DNA of 41,382 nucleotides from Planctomycetota bacterium (GCA_003694635.1 RFKQ01000029.1:1-41382), one strand, 5' to 3'. Shown: positions 27,101 to 35,394, counted from the first letter of the stretch. The notes: generated from the letters alone by a model not told the origin. A program made the numbers and translations.

Positions 27101-28216
27101 GATCCATTTTTGCCACCAAGTGGCGGGGGTATACAGAGCGCCAAAGCTTTGATAGATGGCATCGTCGAGGAGGAGAAGTTGCTGGTGGCTTAAGGTAAGG
27201 CCTTCTTTGGAGGCCATATTGCGAACGGTGATGAAATCCAGCTCTTGGACAATTTTACCCTCTTGGATGATGGTGTGGACGATATTTGGGATAAGTTGGG
27301 TTGTTTGGCGATCAAAATCTTCTCGCTCTCGCTCGGTTAGGGCATCCAAACCCTTGTATTGGCGGATGTTATGAATGTGATACTGAGGTCGGTAAAAGCT
27401 AACGGTTTGGTAGCTCTCCACCAACCTAGCGTGGTAGGTTTCTTTGAGTTTTTGAATGCTTGGAGTGTAGGGAAGAAGGGTTTTTTCCAGAGCTTGGTCA
27501 ATATGGATCCCCACGATTTTGGCCAATTCTTCGGGTAGGTTGGCGCGATTTTTCAGGCTTGGGAAGTAGCGGAAAAAGCTTCTTGTGTAGAAATAGAGCA
27601 ATTGCAAGGAATAGCTTAGGAACTCAAAGAATACTTCCTCATCGTTGTCGGGAGAGAAGAGAAAGTTTTCGGTTTGGAGGACATCCCGGATTTCTTCGAA
27701 GGTACCTGCGCCAATTTTGCGGAGACATTGGTTGAGCAGAATTTCGGACCAGTGTCCATCTTTTTGTCTTTGGTAGCATTGGAGGTGGATTTCTGCGTGA
27801 AATAGATAGCTCCAGTAGCGGTGGGCAAAAAACTCTATACGATGCTGTCTTCGCTCTCGGCGAGAGGGAAGGGAGAGGAGGACTAAAAATTCCGGCAATT
27901 TCTCCACCTCTAGATTTTTCAGCAATCTAGGGTCATCCATACGAAGGCAGCGAAGGAAGTCCTCTTTGGAGAGAACATATTCCTCTGTATGGGGCACTTG
28001 AAAGGCAATGTGGCTCATTTCCCGGTGCACGCGCACCAGGCGTCGAATGACGCTAGGTTTGTAGAGCAAAATCCCTCGTTGGGGCTGGTGGAAATTTTCT
28101 AAAAGTTCTTCGAGGGTAGTGCTCCCTTCCATAAAATCTTCATCTTTTTGTACTTTGAGCACTCTGGTGAGTTTTCCCGCCCGATATCCCTGAAAAATTT
28201 TTGATTTTTCTCTCAT
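24128..28216 (-). CDS. Very large multi-pass membrane protein of unknown function
   Basis: Single ORF of about 1360 aa with hydrophobic segments (e.g. FLVLGGWALYFYARGFFLLF, LLSSAVLLGLTIVFY, FILFWLPVAYILTIYIILFL, FAYFTTFFFSGIFGFLMW) and long charged helical regions. ATG at 28216 preferred over TTG at 28228. Confidence 0.8.
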   Translation of the reverse strand: MREKSKIFQGYRAGKLTRVLKVQKDEDFMEGSTTLEELLENFHQPQRGILLYKPSVIRRLVRVHREMSHIAFQVPHTEEYVLSKEDFLRCLRMDDPRLLKNLEVEKLPEFLVLLSLPSRRERRQHRIEFFAHRYWSYLFHAEIHLQCYQRQKDGHWSEILLNQCLRKIGAGTFEEIRDVLQTENFLFSPDNDEEVFFEFLSYSLQLLYFYTRSFFRYFPSLKNRANLPEELAKIVGIHIDQALEKTLLPYTPSIQKLKETYHARLVESYQTVSFYRPQYHIHNIRQYKGLDALTEREREDFDRQTTQLIPNIVHTIIQEGKIVQELDFITVRNMASKEGLTLSHQQLLLLDDAIYQSFGALYTPATWWQKWILSLRPSNSLELDRENQRRKQTTQKSLHSFCEVAEKFNHQNISLGRYIFYRIWRFLFLVLGGWALYFYARGFFLLFPSALSVWDSYRRHSFFRLYFKALLAKRKGNLVLAMINFRKAMGVVEEFYHRYEIQEANQLRELLNQEFRSYIRPVAENFITQTKIEAQEHQKRLESLIEYLVHKTVLSKRSMEEHLLLDIQSSYVDAQKEFSQLDLFGWLSSLGKSPLVFPLKYYPLFRKLKYLQSAQKKVDKLKLPRKIVLEYSETISQACKNSNLEISKQLRPILEKALLEHGFSPKLAQEKIAFEKIQTEFLQLILQRGHSYFSNLRDVISKNDLKLKDVGLWDLFFLDPLLKLDKTLGKELKGIHRPAEVYIRLLQRLSSLFFGTGVGRFLSKYLIVPLGSSVLILTTLSMTIGHFTDPPLQFLDLTEFPDGYRNIFSLAVAILAVLYVGKVRQFFLDMLRMGWVVGRALLRIPLDCLAKLRKKYKKFVNFFLSPLLSSAVLLGLTIVFYKDQILFYQPPHWQEWQLWGGIGFLYFQISLALINTRAGVLLGGLVADTVSVFIERLTKDFLLALFQLAVKLTRSAMAWMEHLLYVFEDYLRFSRGEGYFQKVVKVFFILFWLPVAYILTIYIILFLEPQVNPLKFPVVSITYKLLIPFYGDLNASLFHISSSVLPVIAAKGFAYFTTFFFSGIFGFLMWELKENWRLYYHNRATHITPLSVGSHGETIPQLLRPGFHSGTIPHLFRKYRNAVAEARISGDTSKLLAIEKEIDHLQKDLERFLKADFLYPLSLHPLLEDVHIRAHSVEISSNTIHFSLSLRFPPSSSSEQRKELPLQILLEEKNGQLLATFPSAKELQNLPPLPRFLFLYLLGTFYKKCQVDILREQLEYFLTQRYPNYSLESSASNLLLYEIRAGKIVVKLISHQQQHNVEFYLKRKISTSRSDPSSEPIQSEEVRFSTLLYSWEDFNQIYTVPDPSFLLESYMLPFRGLR

Positions 28217-28240
28217 TGCTCTATCCAAAGCTACCGCTTA

Positions 28241-29566
28241 CTAGGATATTCTAGACTTGAGGTTTTGGCTCACTTTAACATATAAAAAAATACCTATGCA
28301 GTAATGGGTGATAGTGGTGGAAAGGGCTAGGCCTTTTACGCCCAAAAGGGGCGTAAGGATTAGGTTTAGGCAAAAGTTTAAAAGGAAGTGCAGCACGCTG
28401 GTATAAAAAAAGACGATGGTGCTTTTTTGGATAATGATGATTCGAAGGAGAGCGAAGTCGATCAGGGTAGGAAGCAGCCCCCAGAAATAAATTCCCATAA
28501 CTTCCGCCACTGGCTGGATATACTGAGGGGAGAATTTCCCTCGTTGGTAGATGACCTGGACAATTTGTTCTTTTGCGATTAGCACAAAAACGGTTAAAAA
28601 AATAGCAATGAAAGCGATGGCATAGAGAGAGTTTTGAACATTTTGGAAAAATTTTTCTGGAGAAATTGTATGGTATTCCTCTGACCAATGGCTGAGGAGT
28701 ACAACAAAAAAGCCTGTACACAGAAAGGTGATCGGGATTTGGTAGATTCGATCTCCATATTCCAAAATTGTGACGCTTCCTGGCTGCAGCCAGGAGGCCA
28801 TTGTTTTATCCACCAAGGGGCAAGTGCCAATGGCAATGAGCCCAAGCAAAAGGTAGAGGGAGGTTTGAAAAAAGTGTTTGAGTTGGGCATCCAGTATCAA
28901 ATTGGAGGGAATGGCGAGTAGTTTTTTGTACCAGCAAGCGGTGAGAAGGAGGGCAAAACGCACCGTTTCTCCAAGGCTATATCCCCATGTGACCGCATGG
29001 ATTCCCCATTTGCTGTGAAACAGATAAATGACCAATAGCGTGGAGCAGGAGCGGAAGAAGGGAGCTAAGGCGGGTAGCCAAAAAATTTTTTCTGCGTTGA
29101 GAATACCTCCCAAAAAGGCGCTGATCACCATAAGCACAATCACCGGGGAGATTTCCCAAGTAAGCCCTTGCAAAAGGCGGAGAGCTGAGGGATCAAATTT
29201 GGTCAGTGGCGCAAAAAAAAAATTTGACACCGAAGAAAACCCCACGGATAGAGCGAAGAGGCTAAAAAGAGAGAGAAAAAAAATTTTCCCCACGAAAGGT
29301 GAAATTTGCTCAGGGCAGCTTTGCTTCATTTCGGCCACAAAAGGAACCACCACGCTGTCCATTAAAGGGACAAAAATCCCACCTAAGAACAGGACCACTC
29401 CATAGAGGTAGAAGAACACATCAGTTTGGCGGCCCACTCCAAAGCACTGAGCTAAAAAGACGGGGATAATAAATCCAGCCGCCTTTCCGATTAGAGTGAA
29501 CAAGCTGATCCAAAAGGTATCCTTTAAAATGGGTGGAGCGATTTGTTCTTTCCATTTAGTGGCCAT
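28241..29566 (-). CDS. murJ: MurJ/MviN-like lipid II (or polyprenyl-linked oligosaccharide) flippase
   Basis: About 14 hydrophobic segments; ISLFTLIGKAAGFIIPVFLAQCFGVGRQTDVFF, FVPLMDSVVVPFVAE. ATG at 29566 overlaps the uppS stop (ATGGCCACTAA). Confidence 0.75.
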   Translation of the reverse strand: MATKWKEQIAPPILKDTFWISLFTLIGKAAGFIIPVFLAQCFGVGRQTDVFFYLYGVVLFLGGIFVPLMDSVVVPFVAEMKQSCPEQISPFVGKIFFLSLFSLFALSVGFSSVSNFFFAPLTKFDPSALRLLQGLTWEISPVIVLMVISAFLGGILNAEKIFWLPALAPFFRSCSTLLVIYLFHSKWGIHAVTWGYSLGETVRFALLLTACWYKKLLAIPSNLILDAQLKHFFQTSLYLLLGLIAIGTCPLVDKTMASWLQPGSVTILEYGDRIYQIPITFLCTGFFVVLLSHWSEEYHTISPEKFFQNVQNSLYAIAFIAIFLTVFVLIAKEQIVQVIYQRGKFSPQYIQPVAEVMGIYFWGLLPTLIDFALLRIIIIQKSTIVFFYTSVLHFLLNFCLNLILTPLLGVKGLALSTTITHYCIGIFLYVKVSQNLKSRIS

Positions 29567-30260
29567 ATCTTCTTTGGCGACTTTCCATAGAAAGCAAGGC
29601 TTTATCCAGCTCATCTTCACTAAAATCCGGCCAGAGTTGCTCAGAGAAATACCATTCCGAATAAGCGGATTGCCAGATGAGAAAATTAGAAGTTCTTTGC
29701 TCCCCTGAGGTACGGATGATCAAATCGGGATCGGGTAGATCATAGGTATAGAGATACTTTTCCAGAAGTTGAGGGGTGATCTCTTCGGGGCGGAGCTTGT
29801 GCTTGAGCATTTTTTGCACCGCTTCCACGATTTCCATACGCCCCCCGTAGTTTAGAGCAAGGTTTAGGCGATGCTGTTGGTAGGGGGAGGTTTCCTTTTC
29901 CACCCGCTGGATTTTGGCCAGTAGGGAGGGGGGTAGCCCCTCTTTTTTTCCGATCACCCGTACCTGGATTTGGTGCTGGTGGAAGGTACGGAGTTCTTTC
30001 ACAAACGCCATTTCAAATAGGCGCATAAGGTAGCGAACCTCCCGAGGGCTTCTCTTCCAGTTTTCTGTGGAGAAGCAATAAACGGTAAGGATGGGGATAT
30101 TTCGTTCTCTGCACCAGCGACAGACTTCCTTAAACTTTTGGTAGCCTTTTTGGTGCCCTTCTGAAGAAGGAAGTCCATGATTTTTTGCCCACCGTCGGTT
30201 GCCATCCATAACGATGGCCAAATGCCGTACGGAAGGGCAAATGGAGATTTTGTGTTTCAT
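29556..30260 (-). CDS. uppS: Isoprenyl transferase / undecaprenyl diphosphate synthase
   Basis: HLAIVMDGNRRWAK, STENWKRSPREV, LALNYGGRMEIVEA, PDLIIRTSGEQRTSNFLIWQSAYSEWYF. Confidence 0.95.
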   Translation of the reverse strand: MKHKISICPSVRHLAIVMDGNRRWAKNHGLPSSEGHQKGYQKFKEVCRWCRERNIPILTVYCFSTENWKRSPREVRYLMRLFEMAFVKELRTFHQHQIQVRVIGKKEGLPPSLLAKIQRVEKETSPYQQHRLNLALNYGGRMEIVEAVQKMLKHKLRPEEITPQLLEKYLYTYDLPDPDLIIRTSGEQRTSNFLIWQSAYSEWYFSEQLWPDFSEDELDKALLSMESRQRRYGH

Positions 30261-30292
30261 TGCACCGCCAAGCTCAGATTTAAATGGGATTT

Positions 30293-31153
30293 TTAAAACG
30301 AGATACGAAAACCTACCTTAAGGCCAAACTGATGGTAATAGAACTTAGGGTACCTCTTCTGAGTTTGCACAGTGCCTACCACTTCCATGTAGGGTTGGCT
30401 TCTCTTCATTTCCACATACTGCCACCAGCTGGAGAGCACAAGAGAAAAAGCGCCGAATAAGTTATAGCTCATCCCCCATTCTATACGCAGTCCGTAGCCC
30501 CAGCGTTTAAATTTCGCGGTTGTGTCTTTGTAGCTCGGGTCGAGTTCGGATAGCTTGATTTTGATATCGGAAGGGTGGAGGAGCATTCCCGCCACATCGA
30601 GGTAGGAAGTGAGACTACTGTGAACATAAAAAAGAAGACGAACTCCAAAGGGAAAGTAGAATTGGAGCCACTTTTGGGTGTAATCTTGGTTGACATCCCT
30701 GTCCCAGTAAAAGGCCCCCAAACCTGTATAGACATACATAGAAGCCAATCCTTGGAGCAAAAAACCAGGGGCGGGAGGTTTGGGTTCGGCATATCCCAAA
30801 CCAATGTGCAAGGCCCCTTGAAAGAATTGGTGTTTTGATTTGCCATACTTTCGATTAACGTCTCGGTAGCCTGTCTTGCCTAAGAGGGCAGAAAACCATG
30901 CATGGGAGTAGAAATAACCGTCTGCTCCGTCGTAGTAAGAGTAAGAGACTTCCCCGCCAAAGGGTAAAGTTCCTTCTTCTTCAGTGGTGTTTTTATTGGA
31001 AAACTTCTCCTGCATTTTTAGGTACACCCCTTGGTAGAAGAAATCCAACTGATGGTTGGTCTTAGCAAGATTATAAGCCTCTCCGGCGTACGCTAGGGAA
31101 AAGAGAAAAAACTGACAAAAAAGAAAAGCCCAAATTAAGTGTCTCGCTCTCAT
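30293..31153 (-). CDS. Putative outer-membrane beta-barrel protein, unknown function
   Basis: Signal peptide (LIWAFLFCQFFLFSLAYAGEA), alternating aromatic/polar strands, C-terminal YYHQFGLKVGFRISF ending in Phe. Confidence 0.6.
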   Translation of the reverse strand: MRARHLIWAFLFCQFFLFSLAYAGEAYNLAKTNHQLDFFYQGVYLKMQEKFSNKNTTEEEGTLPFGGEVSYSYYDGADGYFYSHAWFSALLGKTGYRDVNRKYGKSKHQFFQGALHIGLGYAEPKPPAPGFLLQGLASMYVYTGLGAFYWDRDVNQDYTQKWLQFYFPFGVRLLFYVHSSLTSYLDVAGMLLHPSDIKIKLSELDPSYKDTTAKFKRWGYGLRIEWGMSYNLFGAFSLVLSSWWQYVEMKRSQPYMEVVGTVQTQKRYPKFYYHQFGLKVGFRISF

Positions 31154-31261
31154 TCAGAACTCCCAATTCTCAACAATGTTCCTAACAGAAAATCAAACAT
31201 GAATTTTTGGTATTCTAACCTTTCCAGAAACCAAATGCAAGAGTTCCAAGTTTATTTGTAA

Positions 31262-31362
31262 GCCCCTTTTTAGAAGAAGGGATTTTCACTAAAAATTTTT
31301 CCCTCTGTAAGGGGTACTTTTTCAAAAAACTCTCCTCCGCATACATTTTTTCAAAAATTTTT
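31262..31362. repeat. Degenerate tandem hairpin repeat, locus 3
   Basis: CCCTTTTTAGAAGAAGGG ... TTTTTCCCTCTGTAAGGGGTACTTTTTCAAAAAACTCTCC, resembling the 37656 array (CTTTTCCGCTGTAAGGGGAACCTTTTTTAAAAAAG). Confidence 0.55.
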
Positions 31363-31474
31363 TATCCAATTCTCTGAAATGAGCTAAAAAAAAAATTTGG
31401 ACTTTTAAAAAACTACCGCTGGATTTTTGCGATCTTCCAAAGCTGAATTTGGTCAGAAATGAAATTTTTTTTCC

Positions 31475-31502
31475 TTGAAAAAGAAAGTTTTTTATTTATA
31501 AT
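31475..31502 (+). promoter_or_regulatory. Sigma70-like promoter for the 31591 gene
   Basis: TTGAAA - 16 bp - TATAAT; start codon about 90 nt downstream. Confidence 0.6.
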
Positions 31503-31590
31503 TCTTAATATTTTAAAAGATTGCAAAAGAAATTCCATATTCAGAACGCTAAATTTTGTTTCCACGTCTTCCTTTCAAGGAGGTTTTTCT

Positions 31591-33669
31591 ATGAAAAGCC
31601 GTTATTTGACTTTTCTAGCCTTTTCGTTGGTTGCATTTTGCCTCTTCCCCTACCATTTTTTAGCCGCCCAGCCGGATCTGATCGATAGGCTGGTTGGCGA
31701 TACCTGGCAAATTAAAGGAAAAACCGCTGATGGGACAGAATACACTGGAGAGGCGCGCTTTTACAAATGGGCCGGCAAACAATTCGTAGGCGGCCACTTT
31801 ACCACAGTTGAGGGAGAACGCCTCGCCTCATTTTTCTCAAGTGCCAAATTAAATGGCAACCAACTCCAATTCACCTTTTACATTTATAACACCGCTGGTT
31901 TTATCCGAACCCTAAGCGAACTCAATATTCCTTCTAATCAACGCCGCATCCGAGTGTATGCTAGCTACCAGCTCTCCGACGATGGCAACACATTCGTGGG
32001 GGGCTGGAAGTCCAAAAAATGGGAGCTCAATGGCTCCGACAGCTGGGTGCGACCGGAAAAGGAAATTGTGGTTAGCTCCATAGCTCCCAACGTAGTAGAA
32101 AACGGGACAAAAACGGAAAAGACATTCACAATTTCGGGTGAGAACTTTCCGCCCTTAGAGTTTTTAAAGCCAAGCGATATCGTCTTTCTAAAGGATGGTA
32201 AAGCGGATCCGAAAATTCGCGTTGTAGAGATTTACGAAGTGGCCGATGACGGAAGCGAGCTGGAGGTCAAAATCTCCATCGAAAAGACAGCCCTCCCCGG
32301 AAAGAGGGATATTCAAGTAAAAAAAGGACTAGGCAAGGAGCTATTTGAAATCAAAGCAGGTACCGTTAAGCTCCCTTTGGGCGGACGTATCGAGATTACA
32401 CCGGGGATGAAGGTTCGAGTGTATGTGCCCAACCGAGAAGGCGGGATCCTTTCTTTTCGAGGCGCTGAGGTAAAAACTCTGCGTTTTGGAAGCGAGCAAG
32501 GCGAAGAAATCCCTCTCAATAATGAGGGCAAATTCGAAGTAAAAAAACACGGCTGGTATTACCTCGAACTAAGCGAGCTTAGCTTCACCCGTACACTCTC
32601 TTGTCAATACATCATCGAAGCCGAAACGCCAAAAGAAAAGCGCCCCTGGAATTTTTGGTATTTTCCCTTCTACGATAGAACCAGCCCAGGCCTTAACCTT
32701 TATGATGATGGGGGCGCCTATGAAAAATTGGACAAAGTTCTCGGCAATCAGCCCAAAAAAGAGGGTTGGAAAGACTTCACCCCTAGCCAGCATATGGATT
32801 ACAGGGATGAAAAATCCAAAATCAAAGAGTTCGCTGAAAAGTATTTTAAAGGGTGGAAATGGGACCTCAACTCCATGAGCGAAAATGACAAGGAGTTTCT
32901 CAAAAAACATAACCCCTCCACCATCAAAGGCTATGCCTATTGCTACCAACGCTCCACCGATCCAAAGAAAAGCTGGTGGGGCCACTGCTGGGGAGCTGTC
33001 GTTGCAAGCAGCCTCTACACAGTGCCAGAGAAGACAAAAACTCTTAAAACCGCCGACGGCTCAGAAGTGACTTTTAACCAAGAGGAAATGGAAGGCCTGC
33101 TTACCTCCTACTTCACCAACCACTCTATCTACCCTATCAATTATATGAATCGCTGCCCCGCTGGTCGCCCCACAGAAAAAACAGGAGAAGAAGTAGATTC
33201 TTTTTGCGACGATTTCTTCCTCGGCTTGATGGAAGGTTTGTACAAAAACAAGCTTCCCCTTGCCTCCAATCTCCGAGCAGAATCGAGAGCGGATTCCGAT
33301 AAAGATCAAGTTTGGAATCATGTGATCTGGAAGTTCCGAGCAGAACTCAAAGAAGTGGAACAAAAAGGGGATGAAACCTTTATCCTCGTTAAACTTAAAA
33401 TCACTGCAACAAATGACGTTTACCCAAGTACTGAATACCAAAGCCCAAGAACAGAAGAGTTCGAATTTACCCTTAAATATACCCCCAATGGTGGAGTGGA
33501 TAGAGACAACAAAGAATACCAAAACTGGATCTCGGCCAGCCATTTCTGCCCCTCCTACCTCTGGAGAATACAGCGCTCCGCCGATCTAAACTACGGCACA
33601 GAAAACGCCCGGTTGCGAGGGAAGTTGGATAAGCTTATCCAGCTCTTCGGCTATAAGAAAATCAAATAA
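31591..33669 (+). CDS. Secreted multidomain protein with C-terminal transglutaminase-elicitor-like / papain-like cysteine domain
   Basis: Start re-set from 31459 to ATG 31591 (SD AAGGAGG, signal peptide MKSRYLTFLAFSLVAFCLFPYHFLAAQ). Ig/IPT-like middle region; C-terminal WWGHCWGAVVASSLY ... DQVWNHVIWKFRAEL. Confidence 0.7.
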   Translation: MKSRYLTFLAFSLVAFCLFPYHFLAAQPDLIDRLVGDTWQIKGKTADGTEYTGEARFYKWAGKQFVGGHFTTVEGERLASFFSSAKLNGNQLQFTFYIYNTAGFIRTLSELNIPSNQRRIRVYASYQLSDDGNTFVGGWKSKKWELNGSDSWVRPEKEIVVSSIAPNVVENGTKTEKTFTISGENFPPLEFLKPSDIVFLKDGKADPKIRVVEIYEVADDGSELEVKISIEKTALPGKRDIQVKKGLGKELFEIKAGTVKLPLGGRIEITPGMKVRVYVPNREGGILSFRGAEVKTLRFGSEQGEEIPLNNEGKFEVKKHGWYYLELSELSFTRTLSCQYIIEAETPKEKRPWNFWYFPFYDRTSPGLNLYDDGGAYEKLDKVLGNQPKKEGWKDFTPSQHMDYRDEKSKIKEFAEKYFKGWKWDLNSMSENDKEFLKKHNPSTIKGYAYCYQRSTDPKKSWWGHCWGAVVASSLYTVPEKTKTLKTADGSEVTFNQEEMEGLLTSYFTNHSIYPINYMNRCPAGRPTEKTGEEVDSFCDDFFLGLMEGLYKNKLPLASNLRAESRADSDKDQVWNHVIWKFRAELKEVEQKGDETFILVKLKITATNDVYPSTEYQSPRTEEFEFTLKYTPNGGVDRDNKEYQNWISASHFCPSYLWRIQRSADLNYGTENARLRGKLDKLIQLFGYKKIK

Positions 33670-33682
33670 TTTTTAACCTATG

Positions 33683-33717
33683 GCTAGGAAATGAAGCCTC
33701 CCGCTTCATTTCCTAGC
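33683..33717. terminator. Perfect 15-bp hairpin, possible bidirectional terminator between convergent ORFs
   Basis: GCTAGGAAATGAAGC-CTCCC-GCTTCATTTCCTAGC. Confidence 0.55.
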
Positions 33718-33813
33718 ATAAACCAATTTCCCAAAACTCAGTTGGATGGTGTATCCAACTGAGTAAGGTTTTCTCAAAATCGCCTTTTTTGCTACCCGTA
33801 GTTCTTCAAACAT
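33706..33813 (-). CDS. Candidate small protein, 35 aa: MFEELRVAKKAILRKPYSVGYTIQLSFGKLVYARK
   Basis: Minus strand AAAGGAGAAAGAATATG gives a strong SD with 7-nt spacing; stop TGA lies in the arm of the 33683-33717 hairpin. Not in the supplied track. Confidence 0.5.
   Translation of the reverse strand: MFEELRVAKKAILRKPYSVGYTIQLSFGKLVYARK
33736..33764. repeat. Perfect 12-bp inverted repeat
   Basis: ACTCAGTTGGAT-GGTGT-ATCCAACTGAGT, inside the candidate small ORF. Confidence 0.7.
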
Positions 33814-33955
33814 ATTCTTTCTCCTTTCATCATCTTAACTTCCGCAAGCATCTCAGAGGGAACGAAAGAAATAAGCCATATTTCATGGCAAAATAAGAGC
33901 TTTTGGTGCAGTTTTTCCTTTTGCAAAAATCCATTTTTTTGAGGATAATAAAAAA

Positions 33956-35251
33956 TTGTCTCACCTCGCTTGGCGCCACTTCTCCCTATCCTCTACTTCT
34001 AAAGCCTACTTACTTAAAACAGAAAAATTTAAAACCATTACCTTACACCTCTACTTTTTAACAAACTTAGAAGACTTGCCCACCCAGACCGCTCTCTTAC
34101 CTTACGTACTGAGAAGAACTAGCCAGGAATACAATTCTCTAAACGAACTTTACCAAAAACTGGAAGCTCTATATGGAGCTAGTTTACAAATCTCCCCTGT
34201 AAAAATCGGGGACTGGCAACTGATTCGCTTTTCCCTAGTCTGGCCAAACGAAAAATATTTTTCTCCCTCACCCCAAATCTCTTTGCCCATACTCAAGCTC
34301 CTCCACCAAATTCTCTATTTCCCAAAATGCAGCAATGGGAGTTTTCCAGAGCAGGATTTTGCCTTGGAGAAAAAACAAATGGAACTCTATATCCAAGGCC
34401 TAATCAACGACAGAACTGCTTACGCTTTTGAGCGCTTTCGTCAGCACTTCTGTCCCAATGATCCTTACCGGTTGTTTGAATATGGCAATTTGGAAGAATT
34501 GGCTCAGATCACCGCAAAAAATCTCTACCAATTCTATGAGAAATTCCTCAAACAAACCCCCTACTTCCTCTACCTTGTCGGAGACGTAGAACCCAACCAA
34601 TGGGAAGAGTGGATCAACTCCTATTTTCTTCCCCCGTCTTCTGATCAAAGGCTTGTAGAGACAAAAACCCTCTCTCAAAAGGCGGTGGAAGAAAAACAAA
34701 AAGAAAAACAACCACTAAAAACGATTGTAGAGAACTTGGACATAGCTCAAGCGCAACTTGTCCTAGGATGGAAAAGCTGGCTGGATTATTCTCACCCTTC
34801 TTCGCTCGCGTTTCTAGCCGCCCAAGGGGTTTTGGGTGGTTTTGCCCACTCTAAACTCTTTTTCGAAGTTCGAGAAAAAGCCGGCTTGGCCTACACCATA
34901 GCCTCTTCTTTGGATAGACATAAAGGTTTTTTGACCGTTTACGGAGGCATTGCCCCGGAGAATTTCCACCAAGCGGTGGAGCTGATCCGCCTTCAGGTGG
35001 AAAAAATTGCCGCTGGAGAGATCACAGATTTCGAAATGCAAAGCACCACACAAGGATTGCTCAGCGGCTACCAGGCAATGCTAGATGCGCCAACAAGGAT
35101 GATTGCCTATAGCTTATCCCACCACCTCCATCACCAAATCCCCGATTTAGAAAAAGCTAAAAAAACTATCCTTTCCCTCACTCCCCAACATTTAGCGAAA
35201 GCCTTTCAAACCATTTATTTAGACACCATCTACCTCTTGCGCCCCAAATAA
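33956..35251 (+). CDS. M16-like (YfmF-type) zinc-protease homologue lacking the HxxEH motif
   Basis: EKFKTITLHLYFLTNLE..TALLPYVLRRTSQEYNSLNELYQKLEALYGASL and FFEVREKAGLAYTIASSLDRHKGFLTVYGGI; TTG start after SD GAGGA. Confidence 0.8.
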   Translation: MSHLAWRHFSLSSTSKAYLLKTEKFKTITLHLYFLTNLEDLPTQTALLPYVLRRTSQEYNSLNELYQKLEALYGASLQISPVKIGDWQLIRFSLVWPNEKYFSPSPQISLPILKLLHQILYFPKCSNGSFPEQDFALEKKQMELYIQGLINDRTAYAFERFRQHFCPNDPYRLFEYGNLEELAQITAKNLYQFYEKFLKQTPYFLYLVGDVEPNQWEEWINSYFLPPSSDQRLVETKTLSQKAVEEKQKEKQPLKTIVENLDIAQAQLVLGWKSWLDYSHPSSLAFLAAQGVLGGFAHSKLFFEVREKAGLAYTIASSLDRHKGFLTVYGGIAPENFHQAVELIRLQVEKIAAGEITDFEMQSTTQGLLSGYQAMLDAPTRMIAYSLSHHLHHQIPDLEKAKKTILSLTPQHLAKAFQTIYLDTIYLLRPK

Positions 35252-35394
35252 TTCCTTATTTTCCCCCATTTACTTGAATATAGCCTTACTTCATAGCCTT
35301 TACTTCCTACGCCCCAAACTCAATCCCTCTTACCTTCTCCCTGAATTATAGAATACAAGTAAAACTCACCCTGCATTGAAGAAAGGTGCTTCCT

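Noticed and set aside
28778-28795. 18-bp perfect palindrome TCCTGGCTGCAGCCAGGA
   Set aside because: Lies in frame within the murJ-like gene (encoding ..SWLQPGS..) with no copy elsewhere; most likely a coincidence of codon choice.
31459-31590. Extended N-terminus of the 736-aa track ORF
   Set aside because: It begins upstream of the predicted promoter -10 element; the SD and signal peptide support starting at 31591.
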